From assembly GCA_030765065.1 (NCBI GenBank), contig CM060975.1, positions 166,628,993-166,692,992 of the forward strand: DNA of 64,000 bases. The letters are read 5' to 3'. The notes below the pieces were generated by a model. The model saw only the letters and a list, made by a program, of their open reading frames with translations, searched no databases and had not been told where the DNA came from. Every line of letters begins with the position of its first letter. Position 1 is the stretch's first letter. The stretch comes from Deroplatys truncata (lineage: Eukaryota > Arthropoda > Insecta > Mantodea > Mantidae). Positions 23,135 through 33,102 of the stretch are shown here, in pieces. The translations under genes and the position numbers were made by a program.

Positions 23135-23635
23135 AGCAGCAGCTTCTCCAATGATTTTCACACTATCGTAAGAACACTGTGATCTAAGCACTCTGCAAAC
23201 TTTATTCTTTCAACGTGGAAATTACATCCAACATCATGTCTGGTAAGTTGTATCACCAATTCATCTTCATTAAAACGTTAACTTATTACTTAGTACATTT
23301 AACCTATATTTGCGTTCTTGTTTTTAATGACGGACCTTTATTTGTAAATAGCTGAGTATTCTAAAAGTTAATAGCTATACAGTTGAATTTTTCTGAAATG
23401 TGAACAGTTTAGTTAAGTATTCATTTTAGGGAAGCTCATTCTACATTTAATAGCTAACTGCGCGAATTCTCAAAATATGTGAACAATTTAGTTGAGTATT
23501 CATCTTGTTGAGTAATTATTATTCCAGATATTTAAATACAGGATTTCACAGACTGAATTAATTTCCTTTCTAGACAAAATACAATTACTTGAATACCCTA
23601 CGACTCGAATAAAGAATGTTCTGTATAAATATTCT

Positions 23636-23770
23636 TCCAAGGGTAACCGGCGGTATTCGATCCGGGGACTTCATGTTTGCATGCATTGATCGAACATTCA
23701 TCAGTTAATGTTTCATTCCTCTTGTGCATTTTATTTATTAAAAACTTCCAGCCTGTTTCCGTCACGTTAA
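23636..23770 (-). repeat. Short interspersed repeat in intron 1 (partner of 24127-24260)
   Basis: Shares GGACTTCATGTTTGCATGCA, TGATCGAACATTCATCAGTT and CTCTTGTGCATTTTATTTA with 24127-24260. On the minus strand the B-box-like GGATCGAATACC suggests a tRNA-SINE relic. The right-arm copy (about 37990-38090) lacks ~75 bp. Confidence 0.55.
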
Positions 23771-24126
23771 AAGGAGATATTTTCCACGAGTGTGTCGAAT
23801 AATACAAGTGCTTTATTTTGTCATAGAAATTTCTCAGGTGTTTAAAAATACATCGACATTTCGCTGTATAAGCAATGCGCAATAAAGTAAATTAACTTAA
23901 TAATATAACTTTTCTTAAAAAAATAAGTAAATAAATAAATAAATAAAAATCTAACGTGTAAATTAATTACGTTTTTTCAGCATCCAGTTCTGCTAACGTA
24001 TCTGAGACGTACATCCAGCTCCAGCAGGATACCCGCCACCGGCTGCAGGATCGTTCCTCAAATACAGTCATGATTCAGGCACCCGGACAACCGAATGGTA
24101 AGCATTCTTCAGAGTTTAAAAGAACT

Positions 24127-24260
24127 TTCGAGGGTAACCGGTGGTAATCGATCCTAGGACTTCATGTTTGCATGCAATGATCGAACATTCATCAGTTAAC
24201 GTTTCACTCCTCTTGTGCATTTTATTTAGTAAGAACTTCCAGTCTGTTTCCATCACATTA
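24127..24260 (-). repeat. Short interspersed repeat in intron 2 (partner of 23636-23770)
   Basis: Same sequence as the intron-1 copy at roughly 90%. It is kept in the right arm at about 37555-37680. Both copies predate the arm duplication. Confidence 0.55.
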
Positions 24261-24711
24261 AAAATTAACGTTTTTGCTTTAGAATATTACAAAAAGTCTG
24301 TTGCGCGAATCATTCACTCTAACAAAGTAAATGTTTACATTATATTAAAACATTTAAATCGGAAAATATAGTACTTAATGAACTTCATTAGTGAATCAGA
24401 ACCTCAATTATATTTACACATATCATTTTTATTATTATATTATACAGAAAAAAGTTAATAATTTTGTAACTTTCAAATATATGAAATTTAGTTATGCAAC
24501 ACATTCTCTAATAAAGAATATGTTTTTTTCTCTTCCTGATGCAGAAAGTTTGACATCTCAACTTAACACATTGGCTGAGGGTAGCATTTACCCGACCGTT
24601 CAAAGACTACAAGATCTTCAGCCAGAGGAGCCTTATAATATAAAATCCATAAGAAAAATTGATACGAGATACGGTGCTAGAGTGGTTGCAGTTTTAGACA
24701 ATAAGCAAGTG

Positions 24712-25068
24712 AAATTAATGAAATTAATTGTTCCTTCACACAAGCCGTGTGTTGGACAGGGTTGGAAAGGTAGAATCAGGTGACTGAAAAATTCAATGCC
24801 ATAGCCGGGATTTGAACCACGGATCTCCCGGTCTCCGTCCGGTTGCTCTAACCACTGAGCTACCATGGCAACATGCCGACACGACATTAAATTCTCCAGC
24901 TGATTCGCGTTTTTCCCGGTAATCCACAAGGTGATCTCAAATTGTATTGAGATGTCATACCCCAATGGCGACTTACTTTATAGCAAGTACTTTAAGTCCC
25001 GGGCTTTATAGTTGCAACCACTATTAGGTCAATTAATGAAATTAATTGTTCTTTCACACAAGCAAGTG
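24712..25068 (-). mobile_element. SINE-type insertion in exon 3, left arm only
   Basis: Absent from the right arm, where AAGCAAGTG runs straight into TTTCTTCCG. Here AAGCAAGTG appears on both sides (24703-24711 and 25060-25068), a 9-bp target duplication. The insert holds a tRNA-like segment on the minus strand (24798-24869): 7-bp acceptor stem GCCATGG/CTATGGC, D stem GCTC/GAGC, A box TAGCTCAGTGGTTAGAGC, T-loop TTCAAAT, but a mismatched T stem and a C at position 33. Both insert ends carry the same ~33-bp direct repeat containing AATTAATGAAATTAATTGTT (24713-24745 and 25031-25063), as in a dimer-like or circularly permuted SINE. Confidence 0.8.
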
Positions 25069-25269
25069 TTTCTTCCGACAAGATATTCAACCCTAACAAG
25101 CCAACAGTTGGAGGAAATGCCAGGAAAGTTTCAAATGGTATATCATGGTGTAGTACCATCCGGCAAGTTTAAGACATGTAAATTGTCTTTTCTTCCTGTT
25201 AAGGTTTGTAGAAATAATTCAGCTATCCTTTCAAAGCTTCATTTAGAGTTACATTTGTTGAGTTTATAA

Positions 25270-25600
25270 ATTCATACTTCACTAGGATAACATTCATCTA
25301 AAGTATACATCACTGTGTAAATAACGCCTAGGATGTAGTCTGGGCGAGGACCTGCAGAAAGAAGTTTAATAGTCAATTCACTGATTCTTTACCTCAAAGC
25401 AGATACCTACAGCAAGTTGCAAATAATTTCCATTAGGATAGCAGTTGCCAAAGCATAAATCACTGTATTAAAACAAATATGTGTAAATAATGTCTAGATT
25501 GTAGTCTGAGTGATTTCGTACAGAAAGAAGTTTAATACCCTTTGCATTGATTCTCCGCATCGAAGTATATACCTACAACAAGCTACAAATAATGTGAATG
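25270..25600 (+). repeat. ~165-bp tandem duplication in intron 3, left arm
   Basis: Two copies (about 25270-25440 and 25441-25600) share CACTGT, GTGTAAATAA, CAGAAAGAAGTTTAATA and ATACCTACA.CAAG. The same duplication is in the right arm (about 36560-36890), so it predates the arm duplication. Confidence 0.65.
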
Positions 25601-26011
25601 TTTGTTACAGGAATGTCCAGATGAATGTAAATGAAGAGGAAGAAGGAGATAGCCTAAAACAACATGAACAGAAATGTGTTACGAACATTCTCAACATGAA
25701 GAATTGCAGCACCGTGCAGCATGGAACATTTGCGTGTGTAGAATATAGCAATAATATATAAATTATGTACTCATTATTACTGCTATACCTGCCAATACCA
25801 TTGATTTCATAAATAATTTCATAATTGTTTAAAGAAGAATGTATTATCTTAAAACATTGATGCCACATGAAATCTAAACAAAAACTTATTGAACTATTAC
25901 TGAAAGAGACTTGAATAAATGGGAATCTAGAAGCCAGAACCATCTTAATATTGGACTGTATGATATGAGGTGTATAAAAAGATTAATAAAAATGAGGGCT
26001 ATGTAATATAA

Positions 26012-26122
26012 ACAACATTTATTTTTTATAAAACATTATCCTATTACATTCCTTGACAAAAAACCGAACATATTTCCTAAAGACAAAAGTGATAGTCTAG
26101 ACCTTCTAAACATGCAGTTATA
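26012..26122 (-). repeat. Second copy of the zinc-finger gene 3' region, left arm
   Basis: About 110 bp matching 28317-28430: CATTATCCTATTACATTCCT, CATATTTCCTAAAGACAAA and GTGATAGTCTAGAC. It keeps an AATAAA on the minus strand. No zinc-finger coding sequence is attached, so an ancestral second gene copy may have been lost. The mirror copy is at about 36022-36140. Confidence 0.7.
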
Positions 26123-26149
26123 GGGGAAGGGATGCTCTTCTGAAACATT

Positions 26150-26745
26150 AGGCCTCTAGACAGAAGCATTTATAGGGGAGAGATAGGGAATACCAGGGCT
26201 GAATCTAGGCTAGTCAGATGCTAAAGGAGGGAGGGATATGCTTTATACGAGAGAGATAGGGAATACAAGGAAAGATGCTATACTAAAAGGGACTTGAAGG
26301 GTAGAATATGAGCGATATAGCGAACCGAGGAGCGGTATTAGGATAGGAGTTTTGAATGATAGAGTAGGCGTTTATATGCGAGAGATAGGGAATACGAGGG
26401 TCGATGCTAGGCTAGACGGTGTTGAATGAGGGAATGCATCTTATATGAGAGAGGTAGGGGAATATGAGGAGAAGTGCTAGGCTAGTCGGGAAGGTCTGAA
26501 TGACAGAGTATACGTCTATATGGGAAAAGATAGGGAAAACGAAGGTAGGTGCTAGGTTGAGAGAGTCTTCAAGGAGGAAAATGCATTTATATGAGAGCGG
26601 TAGGGCATACGAGGAGAGGTGCTAGTCTAGACATGGTTTGAGGAGTAGAGTATACGTTTATATGGGAGAAATATGGAAAACGGGAGAGATACAAGGATAG
26701 ACAGAGATTGAAGGAGGAGGAATGAAGGTTTATACGGTAATATAG
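26150..26745 (+). repeat. ~75-bp tandem repeats, left arm
   Basis: About eight degenerate units of 70-80 bp, each with TATATGRGAGAGATAGGGAAT, then ACGAGG...GATGCTAGGCTAGA, then a GAATGA or GAAGGAG tract. Mirror array at about 35420-35995. It sits between the small inward-reading gene and the Myb/SANT pseudogene. Confidence 0.75.
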
Positions 26746-27360
26746 AGAGTAACTCGATTATAAAACTTTTCTCATCCAGCGTTACAACACTTTTATATAC
26801 TTATTTTCTAAACCTTACAAACTTTATATATGTTAAACAGTAGTGCGCGAGACGGAGAGGGACAAACAGTATATCGGTTTACGGTGAAGTATACGTCCTA
26901 ACCTATTCCCACCTTGTTTGTTCTGGATCTTCTCATTGTCTATCATCATCTAACGTAACCACGTAACAAGACGTAATACAGGAAATCATACATATGGCAC
27001 ATTAATAAAAAAATAAATAAAGGTATATATAATAAACATAAACAAGTAGACGGAGGGTCATCGATACACAGAAAACCAGGAGTTGTATGTACTGAGACCA
27101 TAGATTAGTATAGGCAAACAACAAAGAAGTGAATTTATAGTGTAAATAGCCTAATATTTTCAAATATTATTATAGTCTAAAAGTATATAACTTAATTATG
27201 TACCGAGTATTGAGAAATAAACGTTATTCATTATTCACTAATCTCAGATCACTGCAATTGTTTTGAATCAATTCACAATTGCTAATGCCATTCAACATTC
27301 ATTTGTCTCTGATACATAAAAAAATTGCAAAATGTAGAAGGACGAAAGCAATAAAAAGAC
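26746..27360. other. Arm spacer, no gene seen
   Basis: AT-rich sequence conserved in the right arm (34800-35415). It has no ORF or domain. It may contain the promoter of the Myb/SANT gene, but nothing is clear. Confidence 0.4.
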
Positions 27361-27367
27361 TCAGGCA

Positions 27368-28004
27368 GCAAATTTTAAGAAAGAAGAGAAAGATATATGA
27401 CCGACATTGTTTTTAGAACACAAATTAGTGTTGAAAATAAAATGACTGATAGCTCTGCTAAGCGTAAGGAAGAGACATGGAAATAAATTGCAAACGAGTA
27501 CAATTCTAGGAAGATCATCCAGTGTGAATGAAAATCCCTGAAATGATATTATGAGAACATAAAGAAAAGAATGAAGCAAGCAAATGCCATTGACAAGGTA
27601 CGATTGTACAAAACTGGAGGCGTATGTATGTACCGCCTTTCTTAGACAATAGTAGCCAAATAACAATTGTTGCTCTTCTATTCAATCGCCAATGAGTTTG
27701 ATGATGAAGTTGGATTCCATTCAGAAGTAATCACCACAGTGAAGGACATTGAAATAGTAAATCCAGATCCAACATGTCATTCAGCAATTCTAATAACAGG
27801 TGAGGAATTTGAAGAAAGAGAAAGTGTAAAGGTAGCGTCTGCAGTTCCCATACAGAACTTTCAACGCCATTGCCTGAAAAGAACAAAGATGGCATAAGGG
27901 GGGGTTTTTATGAGAGGAGGCTTGAGTGTTTGGAAGAAGAGTACACAGTGAAAATGAAGATCTTGAAATTGGAACCAGAAATGAAAGAATCTAAGAAAAA
28001 TTAA
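27368..28004 (+). pseudogene. Myb/SANT-like DNA-binding protein pseudogene, left arm
   Basis: Read through stops, the frames give VENKMTDSSAKRKEETWK, IANEYNSRK, YYENIKKRMKQANAIDKVRL and YKTGG. This is the helix pattern of the insect Myb/SANT-like (FSBP/zeste-type, Myb_DNA-bind_5-like) domain. An acidic middle part follows (ANEFDDEVGFHSEVITTVKD, 27690-27749). After one frameshift comes a C-terminal coiled coil, FYERRLECLEEEYTVKMKIL, ending at TAA 28002-28004. In-frame stops at IANEYN-1, after IIQCE, before YYEN and twice before LLLFYSIANEF kill it. The right-arm copy has the same stops. Many transposons and insect gene families carry this domain, so it does not identify the element class. Confidence 0.8.
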
Positions 28005-28316
28005 GCGTTGTTAGTAACTTATACAACCATAAATATATTACAAAAATGTAATGAAACAGGCAAGGAATAATACGGATAAAGAAACTGTTAAGCAGATCTA
28101 CTACGCTTTCATTTATTTGCACATACTCAAAGTATGGAATTACACTTTCGGGAAATATTGCAGAAATAGACATGAAAAAGATATTTACGCAAAAAATAAA
28201 AAAAGGACTTAAAATATTAGAAAAAGAAGATAAACAGCATTCATGTTAACCAATTTTAAAAAATCAGTTTACCTGAATACCTGTAAAAAACATATCACTT
28301 TACAAAAAGTAATGCA

Positions 28317-28430
28317 GACAACATATATTTTTTATAAACATTATCATATTACATTCCTTCACAAAAAAACCATACATATTTCCTAAAGGCAAAGGTGATA
28401 GTCTAGACATTCTAAACACTCAGTTATATA
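28317..28430 (-). repeat. 3' region of the left-arm zinc-finger gene
   Basis: Partner of 26012-26122. The right arm has a proper AATAAA here (33832-33837); the left arm reads AATATA on the minus strand, so its poly-A signal is mutated. Confidence 0.6.
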
Positions 28431-28588
28431 ATCATATACATCACACAGAAAGAGACCTGCATTATCAGTAAAAAAAACTAAACATCTCAACAATGTCTGA
28501 TTGATGTATTTTATAAGTACAAGTTTTTGATATTTCAAAGTTCCTGTTAACCATGGCCGTAATTGATTAACACAATTTCTCGATCCTG

Positions 28589-29056
28589 TCATGCTATAAT
28601 TTTAGAAGCTTTCAGCTTACTTATAATTTCCTTAATCTCTTGTGTGTGACTATTATTACCAGCATCCCTCGATTCAATTAGTAACCTCAATATATTTACT
28701 AGTCTATTCGGATTTTCAAGCGTAGATATCACTGAATCGTCATCATTTGAAGATTTCATATTCTCGTAACTTCCGATGTATCCAGATTTTTCACCAACAG
28801 TAGTCTCCAGTGAAGGACAGAGGCTTGATCCGGTATAACATTCCCCTCTATACATCTTCGGAGCTTCGAGTGCAGGGGAGAGAGTCGATTCAGTATAACA
28901 TGTTGCTCTATGAAACTTAAATCTTGACAAAGAACGATTCTTAAAAATCCGCCCGCATATACAGCATCTAATAGCGCGTTTTCCTCCATGTGTAATATAT
29001 GAAAAATTGAGTTTCTCATTCGTTAGTGTCACAGATTTTCTCGGGCAGTAGCTCAT
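28589..29056 (-). CDS. 155-aa C2HC zinc-finger protein, left-arm copy
   Basis: An open single-exon ORF starting MSYCPRKSV. It has one zinc-binding pattern, C31-x2-C34-x14-H49-x3-C53, around CCICGRIFKNRSLSRFKFHR; spacing is like BED or C2HC fingers, so DNA binding is likely but inferred. An internal repeat follows: CYTESTLSPALE (53-64) and CYTGSSLCPSLE (73-84). The tail is Leu/Ile/Lys-rich (NRLVNILRLLI... EIISKLKAS) and could form a helix or dimerise. A TATATA lies about 90 bp upstream on the minus strand (29151-29146). The right-arm copy (33103-33570) is also open and differs at eight codons. By my reading only one of the nucleotide changes is silent. The name and partners are unknown. Confidence 0.65.
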   Translation of the reverse strand: MSYCPRKSVTLTNEKLNFSYITHGGKRAIRCCICGRIFKNRSLSRFKFHRATCYTESTLSPALEAPKMYRGECYTGSSLCPSLETTVGEKSGYIGSYENMKSSNDDDSVISTLENPNRLVNILRLLIESRDAGNNSHTQEIKEIISKLKASKIIA

Positions 29057-29145
29057 GCTAAAACTAAAAGAAATTAAATGAATACGTGAATGCTAACGCT
29101 CGAAGGAATTAAAAGCGAATGAATGAATTCATAACACGCAACTAT

Positions 29146-29151
29146 GTATAT
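29146..29151 (-). promoter_or_regulatory. TATA box of the zinc-finger ORF, left arm
   Basis: TATATA within GGGATATATACATAG on the minus strand, about 90 bp upstream of the ATG. It is identical in the right arm (33011-33016). Confidence 0.5.
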
Positions 29152-29375
29152 ATCCCAGAGGAGGACGACGGAGGGAATCGCGATCTGTGCATAGCAGCGG
29201 GAAAGGATGCTCTCTGGAAACACTCGTCATCCGCACAACGGATTGTCCCTAACATTGCCAGATTTCGGACCGTTCAACATCGTGACGCGTCCCTGTCATC
29301 TACATTTCGACGAAATTTTACCTCCTGAATTAAAGTTTGGTGCTCTGTATAGATCTGTACAACATGCATCACGCT

Positions 29376-29466
29376 GTGTGTCCTACCGTTTCCAGCTCCT
29401 GAATCGTCCCAGCTAGTGGACTGCTTCTACCATGTTCATGTCAACGATCTGTTACTCTGAATTAAA
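29376..29466. other. Unpaired junction between left arm and satellite
   Basis: About 90 bp without counterpart on the right side. The word CTGAATTAAAGTTTGG occurs both inside the arm (29325-29340) and again at 29457-29472 just before the satellite, so the junction was rearranged by a local duplication. Confidence 0.6.
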
Positions 29467-32400
29467 GTTTGGTTAGCGTGATCAGATTGTTATATAGCGT
29501 GATTAGGTTGTTACATAGCGTGATCAGGTTGTTACATAGCGTGATCAGGTTGTCACATAGCGTGATCATGTTCTACATAGCGTGATGAGGTTGTTACATA
29601 GCGTGATCATGTTGTTACATAGCGTGATCAGGTTGTTGCATAGCGTGATCATGTTGTTACATAGCGTGATCATGTTGTTACATAGCGTATACAGGTTTTT
29701 ACATAGCGTGATCATGTTCTTACATAGCGTGATCAGGTTGTTACATAGCGTGATCATGTTGTTACATAGCGTGATCAGGTTGTTACATAGCGTGATCATG
29801 TTGTTACATAGCGTGATCATGTTGTTACATAGCGTGATCACGTTGTCACATAGCGTGATCATTTTGTTACATAGCGTTATCATGTTGTTACATAGCGTGA
29901 TCATGTTGATACATAGCGTGATAAAGTTGTTACATAGCGTGATCATGTTGTTACATAGCGTGATCATGTTGTTACATAGCGTGATCATGTTGTTACATAG
30001 CGTGGTCATGTTGTTACATAGCGTGATCAGGTTGTCACATAGCGTGATCATGTTGTTACATAGCGTTATCATGTTGTTACATAGCGTGATCATGTTGTTA
30101 CATAGCGTGATAAGGTTGTTACATAGCGTGATCATGTTGTTACATAGCGTGATCAGGTTGTTACATAGCGTGATCATGTTGTTACATAGCGTGATCATGT
30201 TGTTACATAGCGTGATCAGGTTGTTACATAGCGTGATCATGTTGTTACATAGCGTGATCAGGTTGTTACATAGCGTGATCATGTTGTTACATAGCGTGAT
30301 CAGATTGTCACATAGCGTGATCATGTTGTCACATAGCGTGATCATGTTGTTACATAGCGTGATCAGGTTGTTACATAGCATGATCATGTTGTTACATAGC
30401 GTGATCATGTTGTTACATAGCGTGATCAGGTTGTTAAATAACGTGATCATGTTGTTACATAGCGTGATCATGTTGTTACATAGCGTGGTCATGTTGTTAC
30501 ATAGCGTGATCAGGTTGTTACATAGCGTGATCAGGTTGTTACATAGCGTGATCAGTCTGTTACATAGCGTGATCAGGTTGTTACATAGCGTGATCAGTCT
30601 GTTACATAGCGTGATCAGTCTGTTTTCATAGCGTGATCAGGTTGTTACATAGGGTGATCATGTCATTACATAGTGTGATTATGTTGTTACATAGCGTGCT
30701 TATGTTGTTACATAGCGTGATCATGCTGTTACATAGCGTGATCAGGTTGTTACACTGCGTGATGAGGTTGTTACATAGCGTGATCAGGTTGTTATATAGC
30801 GTGATCATGTTGTCACATAGCGTGATCAGGTTGTCACATAGCGTGATCATGTTGTCACATAGCGTGATCATATTGTTACATAGCGTGATCAGGTTGTTAC
30901 ATAGCGTGATCAGGTTGTTACATAGCGTGATCAGTCTGTTACATAGCGTGATCAGGGTGTTACATAGCGTGATCAGTCTGTTACATAGCGTGATCGATCT
31001 GTTACATAGCGTGATTAGGTTGTTACATAGCGTGATCATGTTGTTACATAGCGTAATTATGTTGTTACATAGCATGTTTATGTTGTTACATAGCATGATC
31101 AGGTTGTTACATAGCGTGATCAGGTTGTTACATAGCGTGATCATGTTGTTACATAGCGTGATCCGGTTGTTACATAGCGTGATCCGGTTGTTACATAGCG
31201 TGATCATGTTGTTATATAGCGTGATCATGTTGTTACATAGCGTGATGAGGCTGTTACCTAGCGTGATCAGGTTGTTACATTGCGTGATCATGTTGTTACA
31301 TAGCGTGATCATGTTGTAACATAGCGTGATGAGGCTGTTACATAGCGTGATAATGTTGTTACATAGCGTGAATAGGTTGTTACATAGCGTTATCAGGTTG
31401 TTACATAGCGTGATCATGTTGTTACATAGCGTGATCAGGTGGTTACATAGCGTGATCATGTTGTTACATAGCGTGATCATGTTGTTACATAGCGTGATCA
31501 GGTTGTTACATAGCGTGATCATGTTCTTACATAGCGTGATCATGTTGTCACATAGAGTGATTATATTGTCACATAGCGTGATCAGGTTGTTACATAGCGT
31601 GATCACGTTGTTACATAGCGTGATCATGTTGTTACATAGCGTGATCATGTTATTACATAGCGTGATCATGTTGTCACATAGAGTGATTATATTGTCACAT
31701 AGCGTGATCAGGTTGTTACATAGCGTGATCATGTTGTTACATAGCGTGATCATGTTGTTACATAGCGTGATCATGTTATTACATAGCCTGATCAGGTTGT
31801 TACATAGCGTGATCAGGTTGTTACATAGCGTGATCATGTTTTTACATAGCGTGATCAGGTTGTTACATAGCGTGATCAGTCTGTTACATAGCGTGATCAG
31901 GTTGTTACATAGCGTGATCATGTTGTTTCATAGCGTGATGAGGCTGTTACATAGCGTGATCAGGTTGTTACATAGCGTGATCATGTTGTTACATAGCGTG
32001 ATCAGGTTGTTACATAGCGTGATCATGTTGTTACATAGCGTGATCATGTTGTTACATAGCGTGATCATGTTGTTACATAGCGTGATCAGGTTGTTACATA
32101 GCGTGATCATGTTGTTACATAGCGTGATCAGTCTGTTACATAGCGTGATCAGGTTGTTACATAGCGTGATCATGTTGTTACATAGCGTGATCAGGTTGTT
32201 ACATAGCGTGATCAGGTTGTTACATAGCGTGATCATGTTGTTACATAGCGTGATAAGGTTGTTACATAGCGTGATCAGGTTGTTACATAGCGTGATTAGG
32301 TTGTTACATAGCGTGATCATGTTACATAGCGTGATCATGTTGTTACATAGCGTGATCAGGTTGATACATAGCGTGATCATGTTGTTACATAGCGTGATCA

Positions 32401-32797
32401 GGTTGTTACATAGCGTGATCAGGTTGTTACATAGCGTGATCATGTTGTTACATAGCGTGATCAGGTTGTTACATAGCGTGATCATGTTGTTACATAGCGT
32501 GATCAGGTTGTTACATAGCGTGATCATGTTGTTACATAGCGTGATCAGGTTGTTACATAGCGTGATCATGTTGTTACATAGCGTGATCAGGTTGTTACAT
32601 AGCGTGATCATGTTGTTACATAGCGTGATCAGGTTGTTACATAGCGTGATCTGGTTGTACATAGCGTGATCATGTTGTTACATAGCGTGATCATGTTGTT
32701 ACATAGCGTGATCTTGTTGTTGCATAGCGTGATCATGTTGTTACATTGCGTGATCAGGTTGTACATAGCGTGATCATGTTGTTACATAGCGTGATGC
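29467..32797 (+). repeat. 21-bp minisatellite (~158 units), core of the palindrome
   Basis: A head-to-tail array with the 15-nt core TACATAGCGTGATCA plus a variable T/G and GTTGT, total 21 bp. Units differ by single changes. The T/G position alternates strictly near 32380-32645, giving a 42-bp higher-order unit; elsewhere it is irregular. A 126-bp (six-unit) segment is duplicated (CATAGAGTGATTATATTGTC at 31551 and 31677). Because 21 is divisible by 3, long ORFs (up to 447 aa, heptads such as LLHSVIM or ITLCNNM) open on both strands; these are a by-product of the period. The right arm begins inside a final unit (AGCGTGATGCATG), so the array may have grown from an arm-end sequence. Confidence 0.97.
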
Positions 32798-33010
32798 ATG
32801 TTGTGCAGATCTATACAGAGCACCAAACTTTAATTCAGGAGGTAAAATTTCGTCGAAATGTAGATGACAGGGACGCGTCACGATGTTGAACGATCCGAAA
32901 ACTGGCAATGTTAGGGACAATCCGTTGTGCGGATGACGAATGTTTCCAGAGAGCATCCTTTCCCGCTGCTATGCATAGATCGCGATTCCCTCCGTCGTCC
33001 TCTTCTGGGA

Positions 33011-33016
33011 TATATA
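33011..33016 (+). promoter_or_regulatory. TATA box of the zinc-finger ORF, right arm
   Basis: TATATA within GGGATATATACATAG, about 90 bp upstream of the ATG at 33103. Confidence 0.5.
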
Positions 33017-33102
33017 CATAGTTGCGTGTTATGAATTCATTCGCTTTTAATTCCTTCGAGCGTTAGCATTCACGTATTCATTTAATTTCTTTTAGTTTTA
33101 GC

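Larger units (their letters stand above)
23236..25634 (+). pseudogene. Four-exon gene for a ~149-aa basic protein, left-arm copy (disrupted in exon 3)
   Basis: Exons: 23236-23242 (ATG TCT G, donor GTAAGT), 23981-24097 (acceptor TTTTTTCAG, donor GTAAGC), 24545-25203 and 25611-25634 ending TGA. Phases join exactly (G|CA, G|AA, then phase 0). Without the insertion the product would be about 149 aa. It has a Ser/Gln-rich start, then LTSQLNTLAEGSIYPTVQRL (residues 44-63), YNIKSIRKIDTRYGARVVAV (72-91), VFLPTRYS (97-104) and LSFLPVKECPDECK at the end. The middle looks like a small beta-rich, OB-fold-like nucleic-acid-binding protein; I remember similar short proteins from insect repeats but cannot name the family. 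A 348-bp SINE-type insertion after residue 97 breaks exon 3. The last exon is tiny and its choice is an inference. Poly-A signals AATAAA follow near 25914 and 25985. Confidence 0.7.
22312..29375 (+). repeat. Left arm of the giant inverted repeat
   Basis: Matches the reverse complement of 32788-39422 from end to end at about 97% in the stretches compared. It is about 430 bp longer, explained mainly by a 348-bp SINE-type insertion (24712-25059) and by a ~75-bp stretch (about 23740-23815) deleted from the right arm. The inner border is at CAACATGCATCACGCT (29360-29375). Confidence 0.93.

Noticed and set aside
24798-24869. Functional tRNA gene on the minus strand
   Set aside because: Acceptor and D stems are good, but the T stem has two mismatches, the anticodon stem one, position 33 is C, and the segment lies inside a mobile insertion with target duplications.
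28383-28592. 69-aa ORF overlapping the zinc-finger stop by ATGA (also 33567-33776) as a second cistron
   Set aside because: Such coupling is not expected in a eukaryotic gene. There is no domain, and it lies between the stop codon and the poly-A region, so it is most likely 3' UTR.
29566-32669. Six ORFs of 228-447 aa on both strands as protein-coding genes
   Set aside because: They follow from a 21-bp repeat without stops. Both strands are open at once, starts are arbitrary, and unit variation ignores codon positions.
29467-32797. CRISPR array
   Set aside because: Units are contiguous 21-bp repeats with no unique spacers, in a eukaryotic context.
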